A program made the position numbers and the translations under genes. DNA of 41,655 bases from Amoeboradix gromovi. Its lineage: Eukaryota; Sanchytriomycota; Sanchytriomycetes; Sanchytriales; Sanchytriaceae. Shown here one piece after another: positions 8,906 to 17,170 of the stretch; position 1 is the stretch's first letter; every line of letters starts with the position of its first letter. The DNA lies in NCBI GenBank assembly GCA_018985225.1, contig JADGIF010000015.1, positions 1 through 41,655 on the forward strand. The letters are read 5' to 3'. A model generated the notes under the pieces. That model saw only the letters and a list, made by a program, of their open reading frames with translations. It did no database searches and was not told the origin of the DNA.

Positions 8906-9621
8906 GGGACATCAAATATAAAAACCGGACTAACTTTCTGTAATAACTTGGAACATTATTTCAGCTTTATTAATTTTATGGATTAAAGAGGCGAGTGGAC
9001 ATTCAGCTAGTTGCGGAGTTGACGAGTATAAAAGGAAAATAAACATTCTGTACAGCTATTCTCTTACTCTTTCATCAAATCTTTATTTCAAATAAACCTC
9101 TGATTCATAATACTAATTCATAGTACTAATTCATAATACTAATTCATAATACTAATTCATAATACTAATTCATAGTACTAATTCATAGTACTAATTCATA
9201 GTACTGATTCATAATAGGATATATTTTCATTTAATCTTGCCCATAAATAGAGACCTTTCCTAATAAAGTTATGGGCAAGAGAATGCAAATCAAAGAAGAA
9301 AAAGCCGGACATTGAAGAAGATGTAGTTGTTGGAATAGTTCAGCAAGACAAGAGCCAGGGAGACTGTCCATAGATTACACTTCAAAGAAATGTAGTGTCT
9401 GTGAGAATGAAATAGATAAGAGTACCGTCTAAGAAAATGCACCTTTTGCTTAGATGCTCAAAGACCTCATATATTTGAACGAGATGCAGGGTCTTCTAGT
9501 TTTATTTTGAAGAGGGATTGAAAGTAATGAAAGAAGAAGGGCTTTATTAATAATAGTATTTCCTCCTTGTGGAGCACTTCTTTTAAAGACGACTTAGTCT
9601 AGTTTTTATATTTGGTGTCCC
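8906..9621 (+). mobile_element. TIR DNA transposon relic E2
   Basis: 716 bp with inverted ends GGGACATCAAATATAAAAAC and the complement ending TTTGGTGTCCC, flanked by an exact AATT duplication (8902-8905, 9622-9625). It holds a 13-bp minisatellite and a frame-broken coding relic on the plus strand: SKKCSVCENEIDKS, then a CTFCLDAQRPHIFERDAGSS-like segment near 9440-9500, ending at the right TIR. It is the longest copy here and the one with the first CxxC pair visible. It lies 83 bp upstream of the TRAPPC13-like gene start. Confidence 0.85.
9102..9215. repeat. 13-bp minisatellite inside TIR element E2
   Basis: About 8.5 tandem units of consensus AATACTAATTCAT, alternating with AGTACTAATTCAT. 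Units differ at one or two positions (A/G at position 2, one CTGATT variant). It lies inside the transposon and is absent from the other copies of this family, so it arose in this copy. Confidence 0.95.
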
Positions 9622-10574
9622 AATTATTGTATTAGGCGCACATGTCAACCTAATACATGCTCCATATGTACCTCCAATAGAAAGAAGTTATAGCATGAAG
9701 ACACAAAGTACAGGAGCTTGCCCCAAACACATACAACAACAGCTCTCTTACTGCTTAAGTATCGTGTAACATCTTGGTACCCTTTATCCATGAGCATTCT
9801 TGTTTTGCTCTTTTTTGAAGGTTTATCGTAAGTGGTGCAATGGCTTGATGGCTTTTTTGCTTTTCACACGACAGTAAATAGATTAAAATCGAACTATTTA
9901 TTTCAACTGCTTCGGAAAGTTCACTCCGCTTTAGCTGTACAATAAGGTTCATTGTAATATAGTTACAAAGAATGAATTAATCACATGTCTCAGTAGCGTC
10001 TTATTCATGTTATACTAACATAGTTTAGAGTCAGAAATGCTTCAAAGAATGATGACTTAAACAATTTCGAAAAAGGTCCAATGCATGATGTATAACAAGT
10101 TGGTATCTGGCGAAAAGAAGATGAGTAACTTTAAATTAACAGCTAAGAATAGAAAAAATAGAAAATCAAGAAAGGGAAATTAAATAGATCTATTTGTCGG
10201 GGAAATGGTTGTATATCGGATGTTAAAGGATGTGATCAGTTCCAAATAGATTATTTTGCGAGGAATAAGTAGTCATTTTAGCTGAAGAACATACATCCAA
10301 GAAGTGCTGTTAATGTAAGAAGGATGTGAACACTAAAGAGTACGGAAAACGAAAGAGGTAGAGAAAATGTGAACCATACTCCTCAATTATTGATCGTAAC
10401 TAGAATGCTAGTTGAAATATTAGAGATATATTTATTAGTTATGCAACAACATTCAAAAAGCCAGAATGGCAAAATACCTCCTTCAGAAGATGAGAATAAT
10501 ATAGTATGAGTTCACCCTTCCAATAGGGAGACTGGACAGTGAATAATTTATAAAATAAAGGAGGAAACTTTACA
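9622..10574. other. intergenic region with decayed coding traces
   Basis: No gene is firmly supported. On the minus strand 9755-9952 is open for 65 codons from an ATG (start MNLIVQLKRSELSEAVEINS) and could be a small gene, but it matches nothing I know. From about 10020 to 10400 the plus strand carries broken frames, including SKKCC, a stop, then CKKDVNTKEYGKRKR. This resembles in spacing the KKCxxCxxEI...KEYRLRRC segment of the TIR element relics, so an older member of that family may lie here. Confidence 0.3.
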
Positions 10575-11501
10575 ATGGATGCCAATAAATTTCAATGCAG
10601 GTTTTACCGCAATAAATATCCCAACGTTGATGATTTGGTGTTGGTCACAACTAATCAAATTGCAGAAATGGGGGCCTACTGCTCATTATTAGAATATAAC
10701 CATGTAGAGGGTATGATTTTACTTAGTGAGCTATCTCGTCGACGAATTAGAAGCATACAAAAGGTGATAAGAGTAGGTAAAAACGAAGTCTGCGCTGTCT
10801 TAAAGGTCGATCAAGAGAAGGGATACATTGATCTAAGCAAAAAGAGAGTGACTCAAGATGATATGAAAATGGCAGAGGAAAAATATCTGAAAGCAAAGTC
10901 TGTCCACTCTATCATGAAGCACGTTGCAGAAAAAACAGATAAGCCACTGGAAGATCTTTATGAGATGTTTTGTTGGGATCTTTATGAAAAGTTTGGTCAT
11001 GCTTTAGACGCATTTAAAATTGCAGTAACAGAACCGGAAAAGATTTTTGAAGATATAAAAATAGACCCTAAGGTGTATGATGAGTTGCTAGTTCAAATCA
11101 GACGTAGACTAACGCCACAGCCAATTAAAGTGCGCGTGGATGTCAACGCGTTCTGTTATGCTGATGAAGGGATCGACGCAATTAAAGAAGTCTTGTCTGA
11201 AGCCGAGAATTTAGAAATTAGTGAATTTTCCACTCCTCTACGAATAAAACTGGTAGCACCACCAGTTTATGTAATTACCGCTTGCACTTTGGAAAAGAAT
11301 GCGGGAGTCGAAAGAATGGTGAAGCTCGTAGAAGAAATCAAAGAGAAGTTACAAGCCAAAGGCGGAGGTTTGACAATAAAAGAGGCTGTGCGTGCCGTAT
11401 CGACAAATGATGACTTGGAACTCGAAAAAATGATGAAAAAGCTAGAAGAAGAGAACCAGGAAGTCAGTGGAGATGACGAGTTATCAGGAGACGAAGAATA
11501 G
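10575..11501 (+). CDS. SUI2: Translation initiation factor eIF2 alpha subunit
   Basis: A 308-aa alpha subunit of the ternary-complex factor that delivers initiator tRNA to the 40S ribosome. The N-terminal S1-type OB fold (about 17-88) includes EGMILLSELSRRRIRS. S54 here (counting Met as 1) is the conserved phospho-acceptor of eIF2 kinases, equivalent to Ser51. KVIRVGKNE, the KGYIDLSKKRV strand, a helical middle domain and a C-terminal alpha-beta domain (about 185-290) follow. The tail is acidic, as usual. The ATG at 10575 gives the normal N-terminus. AATAAA at 11504 follows the stop by two bases, and the next gene starts 37 bp downstream on the same strand. Confidence 0.95.
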   Translation: MDANKFQCRFYRNKYPNVDDLVLVTTNQIAEMGAYCSLLEYNHVEGMILLSELSRRRIRSIQKVIRVGKNEVCAVLKVDQEKGYIDLSKKRVTQDDMKMAEEKYLKAKSVHSIMKHVAEKTDKPLEDLYEMFCWDLYEKFGHALDAFKIAVTEPEKIFEDIKIDPKVYDELLVQIRRRLTPQPIKVRVDVNAFCYADEGIDAIKEVLSEAENLEISEFSTPLRIKLVAPPVYVITACTLEKNAGVERMVKLVEEIKEKLQAKGGGLTIKEAVRAVSTNDDLELEKMMKKLEEENQEVSGDDELSGDEE

Positions 11502-11538
11502 CTAATAAATATACTACATTGGTACAACTTTTCATACG

Positions 11539-12156
11539 ATGGGAGTGAAACTTCAAATGACAAAATTATCCACAAAGAAATATTGGGACGAGGTCTACGA
11601 AAAAGATTTGATCCTAATAAAAGAATCCAAAGACTCTATCGGTGAAATATGGTTTGGCGAAGATGTTGAACAAAAAGTTGTTAATTCAATCGTCCGATTT
11701 TGTGACCCAAGCTCCTCTAGGATAATTGATATTGGTACAGGCAATGGGAGTATTCCAAACATTTTAAACGAGAATGGGTACAACTGTGTTGGAATGGACT
11801 ATTCAGAGAAAGCAATAGAGCTTTGCAACATTGCATTTCCAAAAGTGAAATTCTTTTGCGATAACATACTAACTATGAATCTAGATAGAACCTTCAATGT
11901 TGTAGTAGACAAGGGAACTCTTGATGCTATCTATTTGAGCAAGGATCCATTGGACATTAAAGCCTACGCAGCTTCTATAGATCGTATATTGGAAAATAAT
12001 GGTCTGTTTTTCATCACTAGCTGTAACATGCTAAAGCCGGAGCTCGAGTCTATATTTTTAAGCTTGAACTTGGAGGATGAAATTCCATATCCAAAATTGG
12101 AATTTGGCGGATCAACAGGACAGTGTTTTACTAGCTTGGTTTTTCGAAAGTACTGA
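11539..12156 (+). CDS. eEF1A lysine methyltransferase, EFM4/METTL10-like
   Basis: A 205-aa class I SAM-dependent methyltransferase. The N-terminal block KYWDEVYEKDL...IGEIWFGEDVEQKVV is the EFM4/EEF1AKMT2 signature. Motif I is IDIGTGNGSIP, with an acidic residue at the end of strand 2 (GMDYS), and the post-I block VVDKGTLDAIYL and a FFITSCN strand follow. Family members methylate a lysine of translation elongation factor 1A in the cytosol. The ATG at 11539 or the one six codons later (MTKLSTKKYW) could be used; the second gives a more usual start. It sits between two other gene-expression genes on the same strand. AATAAA lies 18 bases after the stop. Confidence 0.82.
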   Translation: MGVKLQMTKLSTKKYWDEVYEKDLILIKESKDSIGEIWFGEDVEQKVVNSIVRFCDPSSSRIIDIGTGNGSIPNILNENGYNCVGMDYSEKAIELCNIAFPKVKFFCDNILTMNLDRTFNVVVDKGTLDAIYLSKDPLDIKAYAASIDRILENNGLFFITSCNMLKPELESIFLSLNLEDEIPYPKLEFGGSTGQCFTSLVFRKY

Positions 12157-12272
12157 GTCAAATTTGTTAAATAAAGCAAAGTCTTTAATCCTTGTTCTTC
12201 CCTTTAAATAAAACTTATGTTGTCAAGAATATTAGTTTTCTACACAAAAGGGGACGGTTACTAAGAGCAGAA

Positions 12273-13130
12273 ATGTATCAACTTAAATTAGAAAGTCCAG
12301 TAACTTCTATCCAGCAGTGTGAGGAAGTTCTTGTTTGTGGACAATTGAATGGTAAACTCTCTTGGTTCGATAAACAAGAGAAGATATTTTATGCTGAGAG
12401 TTCTCATAAGAATGCTGTCACGAATGTCTGCACAATAAATAATGATGAGATATTGAGCAGTTCTGCCGATACTACGTTAAAATCATGGACTCTGGAAGGA
12501 AAACATATCAGAACATTTAAAGGCCATACTTCTTTCGTTATGTGTTGCTCGAGTGCTGAAGATACTGCTGTGAGTGGAGGTAATGATAAGCACTTGCTTT
12601 TGTGGGATACGAGAGCAAAAGATGCCGTTCATTCACACAAGCATACGTCGCAAATACTCGCTGTCCAAATGTCGTCTGAATTCGTATTTAGTGGTGATGC
12701 AGATGGATTGATATCCGTTTATGACCTTCGAAACTTTAATCCCGTCTATTCTCTTAAGCACGATGATTCGGTTTTCGGTTTGCATCTAAGCGACCAGAGC
12801 CTCGTAAGTTCAAGTCTAGATAACACGATAAAACTGTGGAACATAGATGGATCGCCCCAAGAAGCTAGATTGGTCACTACATTTGAGGCCAACTTATTTA
12901 ATACGACCATGAATTGGATTAGACCTTGTATATCTGATGGTGGGAACTATGTCGCTTGTGGAGAGAACTCTGGAAATACAAACATATACGAATTGATATC
13001 ACAGGAACTAATATTTTCTTTGGGTGGCCATACGGATACTGTGAGTCAAGTACTTTTAAAAAACAACATTTTAATAAGCTGTGGACTAGATGGAAGTGTA
13101 ATCGTTGGAGATGTAAATATAATGGATTGA
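12273..13130 (+). CDS. WD40 protein, probable U5 snRNP 40-kDa subunit (SNRNP40/Spf38-like)
   Basis: A 285-aa WD40 propeller. Blades are visible at ILSSSADTTLKSWTLEGKHIRTFKGHTSFV, SGGNDKHLLLWDTRAKDAV, FSGDADGLISVYDLRN, SSSLDNTIKLWNI, YVACGENSGNTNIYEL and the last SCGLDGSVIVGDV. The RTFKGHTSFVMCC and QILAVQ blocks, and the long loop after DNTIKLWNI before NWIRP, follow SNRNP40 closely, which would place it in the U5 snRNP. The protein is about 60 residues shorter at the N-terminus than the human one. The ATG at 12273 is the first in frame; the open frame upstream has none. The stop is followed by a Fanzor relic whose AATAAA may serve as the poly(A) signal. Confidence 0.7.
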   Translation: MYQLKLESPVTSIQQCEEVLVCGQLNGKLSWFDKQEKIFYAESSHKNAVTNVCTINNDEILSSSADTTLKSWTLEGKHIRTFKGHTSFVMCCSSAEDTAVSGGNDKHLLLWDTRAKDAVHSHKHTSQILAVQMSSEFVFSGDADGLISVYDLRNFNPVYSLKHDDSVFGLHLSDQSLVSSSLDNTIKLWNIDGSPQEARLVTTFEANLFNTTMNWIRPCISDGGNYVACGENSGNTNIYELISQELIFSLGGHTDTVSQVLLKNNILISCGLDGSVIVGDVNIMD

Positions 13131-13149
13131 ATCTGAAGGTTGAGACTAG

Positions 13150-13626
13150 CAGCTATTGAGTTTTGTAGAATAAATCAATTATCGAGAATCTGTATGTATT
13201 TTTATATAGTGGCACGACTTTTCAAGGATTTTACGGTGCCTTAAGTACTCGAAATTCTTCATTTTCGCAAATAGTAAATCAAATTTAAAGAAATAACTAA
13301 TAGTTGTAGTATAAATTCACCAACGTTGAGGAATAGGCCCAGACATGGAACAATTAGATGTCATTCAACCCGTTCTCAAAAGAGATCAACGATAAAAATA
13401 AACCTGTAAACAATTTTTTTAATTATTCGTATGCTATCGGTCTCACCACATGTGCAACAATAGAGAGTATATGGCAGCAAGGAATATATAAAAATATATG
13501 CATCCTTATTCAATCTCACCTCAGGGTGGTAAAAGCGTGAGCAATCACTGCAACGGATCTACTAGCATTGCTAGCTTCTCTGTGAAAATTCTCGATTATC
13601 TCGGAAATCAAGACTTTAACGAGGAG
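13150..13626 (+). mobile_element. Fanzor-like element, copy 4
   Basis: It starts about 20 bp after the WD40 stop codon with TTTTGTAGAATAAATCAATT. It then keeps the left part, loses most of the zinc-ribbon segment, and resumes at GAGAGTATATGGCAGCAAGGAA (the DRDxMAARN remnant). The conserved tail follows: CCTCAGGGTGGTAAAAGCG, AATCACTG, CTAGCATTGCTAG hairpin, GATTATCTCGGAAATC, ending CTTTAACGAGGAG. Confidence 0.7.
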
Positions 13627-13869
13627 TAAATCAAATTTCAATAAACTTTTAGAAGTCCAACAATTCGTGTTCAATCGAAGAAACTGTTCCAGACGATGTT
13701 GGTCTATTAGCCACTCTAAACTTTTCTGCAAAATAGATCTCATGTGTTAAGATTAGACTACTAATAATTTGGCAATTTTTAAACAAGTAAGTTCATGTTC
13801 AATGAATCTTTTTCTCTTCATACAACTGAATAAGTGTCTGTTTTAAACTGAATATTATTGTAGATTTGT

Positions 13870-14190
13870 GGTCCATACTTCTCATTAAAAGCATTGATTT
13901 CCGAGAAGATCAAGAATTTCCAAAGAACCGGACAATGCTATTCGCTCGGTTACATTAGTAACTCACGATTCCTTCACCCCGTATCTGTGATTGAATGGGG
14001 ATGTATATAATTATTGATTATATTCCTTGCTGTCATATGATCTCCATATACTTAAAAATTACAGTTCCTAAACTTGTATGGCTCCAAATTGCTTTTCTTT
14101 AAAATATCTCGCCTTAAAAATGTGTGACTAGTAGTGCTTTATCAAGTCCCTCCACTGCCTTTAATTTCTTGGGACAAATATTTTCATCTT
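13870..14190 (-). mobile_element. Fanzor-like element, copy 5, inverted
   Basis: Read on the minus strand: tail element CTTGATCTTCTCGGAAATCAA near 13910, the segment ATGGAGATCATATGACAGCAAGGAA near 14030-14050 (DRDHMxARN) and TACTAGTCACACA near 14125 (the FTSQTC segment). No continuous frame is left. It faces copy 4 tail to tail, so the two form a loose inverted pair between SNRNP40 and MMTAG2. Confidence 0.55.
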
Positions 14191-14416
14191 AAACAATTTC
14201 TGAGTTAACAAGATTTATTTATATCGACTGATGATGTCTTTGGACTTGAAATTATCTGAACGGGATGACTTATAGATGGTTTATCACAGATGAGAAAATT
14301 AGATTTCCTGTTTTATCTAACCAGAAAACTATAGGAAGAACAAGCGATAAAACGATAAGATTCGTGGGGTCAGCATAAATGGTTTATTATGTGAAAATTA
14401 GGAACTTGTCTCATAC

Positions 14417-14725
14417 ATGGGAAAATCGGATAACAAAATTACTTCAAGTTCCGGAGTTCGCGGAGGACGTGGTAGCTTTAAATGGGAAGAGATTGATCCT
14501 GCTGAAAGGGACCACTACCTAGGGGTGTCTTCTAATCATACTATCACAAGGAATGGGAAGGATATGCTATGGTATGCGAAGAAAAAAGGCGATAAAAGTG
14601 ACAAAAAAAAGAGGAAGCAGCTAAAAAAAATAGAAGATGAATTAATGAAAGCAGAGCTAGGCATTCCCTCACGATTGTCGGCTGGAAATACCAAATCTGT
14701 AAAAAAAGAGTCCAGCAATAAATAA
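14417..14725 (+). CDS. MMTAG2-family protein (MMTag domain)
   Basis: A 102-aa protein with the N-terminal MMTag block VRGGRGSFKWEEIDPAERDHYLG, a spacer and GKDMLWYAKKK, which is the signature of the C1orf35/MMTAG2 family. The rest is lysine- and glutamate-rich and probably a helical, nuclear, unstructured tail (KKKRKQLKKIEDELMKAELG). Family members are nuclear, phosphorylated and of unclear molecular role. The start gives an 11-residue leader before the conserved block. AATAAA (14717-14722) directly precedes the stop TAA, so the poly(A) signal lies inside the coding sequence. Confidence 0.8.
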   Translation: MGKSDNKITSSSGVRGGRGSFKWEEIDPAERDHYLGVSSNHTITRNGKDMLWYAKKKGDKSDKKKRKQLKKIEDELMKAELGIPSRLSAGNTKSVKKESSNK

Positions 14726-14834
14726 TTAACTTTGCATTATACTTGGCTTAGATATTCTGCTAATGTTAAACTATCGTGTTCGGAATTTAAATTTCTAAAT
14801 ATTTTTATATCCCTTTTGCCATTTTGACACATAA

Positions 14835-17043
14835 ATGCAAGAACAATCTAGCGATTCAATTTATCAAGAGTTCGTTAGGTTTTTAGAGCAACCATTTCCA
14901 ATGGGCACATACAATGACAGACTGCAGAACAAAGATATGAAAGCTTTGGTGGTATCATTAGAACATTTGAGACAATACAATTATGTTTTAGTCGATGGCT
15001 TGTTAAATGAGCCCATTCTCTTCTACCCTTCGTTGGTTCGCGCTGTGAATGAGTCTGCCATTCAATTCGGGATAGAAAAGAAAATGGTTGGATTGATGGG
15101 AATAATGGCAGATCATCACGTTACACCTAGAGGTCTTCGTAGCCATTTGTTAAACAAAATGGTATGTGTCGACTGTATTGTTACTAAAGCAGCACTTACT
15201 AAGCCCAAATTGAAAAGAAGCGTACAGTTAAACAGCGAGCTTGTTCGCATTGAAAGGGTTTATAACGATGGGCATGGCATAGACGATGAAATTGCTACCT
15301 CTACAGCTATTCCTACCCATGACTCCCGCGGTATGGCATTAGAACTCCAACCTGGTTTGTCGGATTACGAAAACCATCAGTATTTAGTAGCCCAGGAAAT
15401 TCCTGAATTAACTCCAGCTGGTCAGCTTCCCAGGTCTATTGATATCATGCTATCGGGCTATCTATGTGATAGCGTCAAGCCTGGTGACAGATTGCAAGTT
15501 GTTGGATTCTATCGTACAATGGGTAGTCTGCAATCTAATTTTAAAAGGTCTGTCGTCGCCATACATATAAATCTTTTGAACAAAACAGCGTCTTCTACAA
15601 AAGTATCGCCTGATGAGATCGCTGAAATGAGAAGGCTAGTAAACGATGAGGATGACATTATTGAGCTACTAGGTGCAAGTATTGCGCCTAGTATATATGG
15701 CAACGAAATTGTTAAGCGTGGACTGCTATTAAGTCTGCTGGGCGGTGTAGAAAAGGAACTAGAGCAAGGAGGTCGTTTGAGAGGTTCTATCAATGTTTTG
15801 ATGGTAGGGGATCCTTCTACTGGCAAATCCCAACTATTACGGTATGTTACCAAAGTAGCTCCATTGAGTGTATCTACTACTGGTAGAGGAGCAACTGGTG
15901 TTGGTTTAACTGCTGCAGTAAGTCACGATCAAGAAAGTGGTGAGAAAACATTAGAAGCTGGTGCTTGTGTTTTGGCAGATCAAGGCCATGTTTTGTTGGA
16001 CGAATTTGATAAAATGTCTGATATAGACAGGGTAGCTATCCATGAAGTGATGGAACAGCAATCTATTACAATTGCCAAGGCAGGTATATGCGTCACGTTA
16101 AATGCTCGCTGTTCTATAATTGCAGCAGCCAATCCCATATATGGATTGTATGATGAGAGTATTGATCCTGCAAAGAACATTCACCTGCCTGACAGTTTGT
16201 TATCTCGTTTCGATCTGTTGTTTATTATGCTAGATAGACCCAATGAGGCACATGACAGTGAATTGGCAGATCACGTGTTAAGAAGTAGAAGGTATATTCC
16301 TAGTCAGTACGAAATAGGGCAGGTGATGGAAGATGTGCCACTGCAATACATGACTGAAGCTGCAGATCAAACAGATGAGATAACGGCCTCAGTTATTATT
16401 GTGAATAATCAGAGGGTGGTGAACAGTCAGTTTTTGAAAAAGTATATATGGTACGCTAGATCGGTGATTAAGCCGAAGTTGGAAGACAAGGCAAGCAGAT
16501 TTATAACACGCAAATATGGAGAGCTAAGAAACGCAAACTACGATAAGAAAAAAACATTACCCGTAACAGTTAGATCCCTAGAGACTTTAATTCGATTGTC
16601 CACAGCCTTTGCAAAGGCCAGATTGTCAAACACAATCAACATAAAAGATGCAGAAGACGCGTTTGATATGCTTAAGTATTCCTTATTTAAAGAAGTAGTT
16701 AAACATCGTGCAGTTAAGAAGAGCAAGATTGCCGAAGATAATGATGAACAAATGAATGAGGTTTTAAGTGCTACAAGAAGTCATGAAGTTCCTGCAACAA
16801 AGGAATTTGATCGGTATTTGATCTTAACATAGATTAGAACTATTTACAGAGATTGCAAGCGTAGTACTGGAGCACAGAGATCAGCTAACTCTGGATGTAT
16901 TTATGGAAGATGTGGCGAATGTAAAAAGTTCGAGTTACTCAGATCAAGACGACTTCACAAAAGATGAAATGATGCACTATTTGACAGAATTGATGGACCG
17001 CAACAAAGTATTTATTGCAGATGATTTGGTGACAAAGCTGTGA
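14835..17043 (+). CDS. MCM3: DNA replication licensing factor MCM3 (one 19-nt intron)
   Basis: A 729-aa subunit of the MCM2-7 replicative helicase, exons 14835-16813 and 16833-17043. The N-terminal OB domain has MVCVDCIVTK typical of MCM3. The AAA+ core has Walker A GDPSTGKS (325-332), Walker B DEFD (389-392), NARCSIIAAANPIYG and the arginine finger LLSRFD (R458). MCM3 normally has Ala where this protein has Gly in Walker A. Without splicing the frame stops at the TAG formed by the intron's own AG. Splicing continues as EFDRLELFTEIASVV and a C-terminal winged-helix end (FTKDEMMHYLTELMDRNKVF), which MCM3 requires. AATAAA at 17052. Confidence 0.95.
16814..16832 (+). other. 19-nt intron in MCM3
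   Basis: Sequence GTATTTGATCTTAACATAG; TTAAC is the branch-like motif. It lies after the second base of a codon (phase 2). Removal joins ...EFDR to LELFTEI and restores the MCM3 C-terminus. Confidence 0.93.
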
Positions 17044-17170
17044 TTTTACAAAATAAATTGAACTATACATTGTAGAGATATGAAATAAATTTGCCATGCA
17101 ACTTAGCTTCATGCAAACTCTTTGCTCTTTTTTGCATTGAATCCTCGAATTATGTTATTATTTTTGTAAC

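Noticed and set aside
9102..9215. CRISPR array
   Set aside because: Units are contiguous 13-mers without spacers, in a eukaryotic transposon.
8906..9621. piggyBac element
   Set aside because: Duplications are AATT, AAAT and ATAT rather than TTAA, and the ends begin GGG rather than CCY.
12192..12272. N-terminal extension of the SNRNP40-like protein
   Set aside because: The frame is open but contains no ATG and no WD-like sequence, and lies directly after the EFM4 poly(A) signal.
13516..13743. 75-codon minus-strand open frame
   Set aside because: Half of it overlaps the tail of Fanzor copy 4 and the other half (RSILQKSLEWLIDQHRLEQF) has no partner or context; too short to support.
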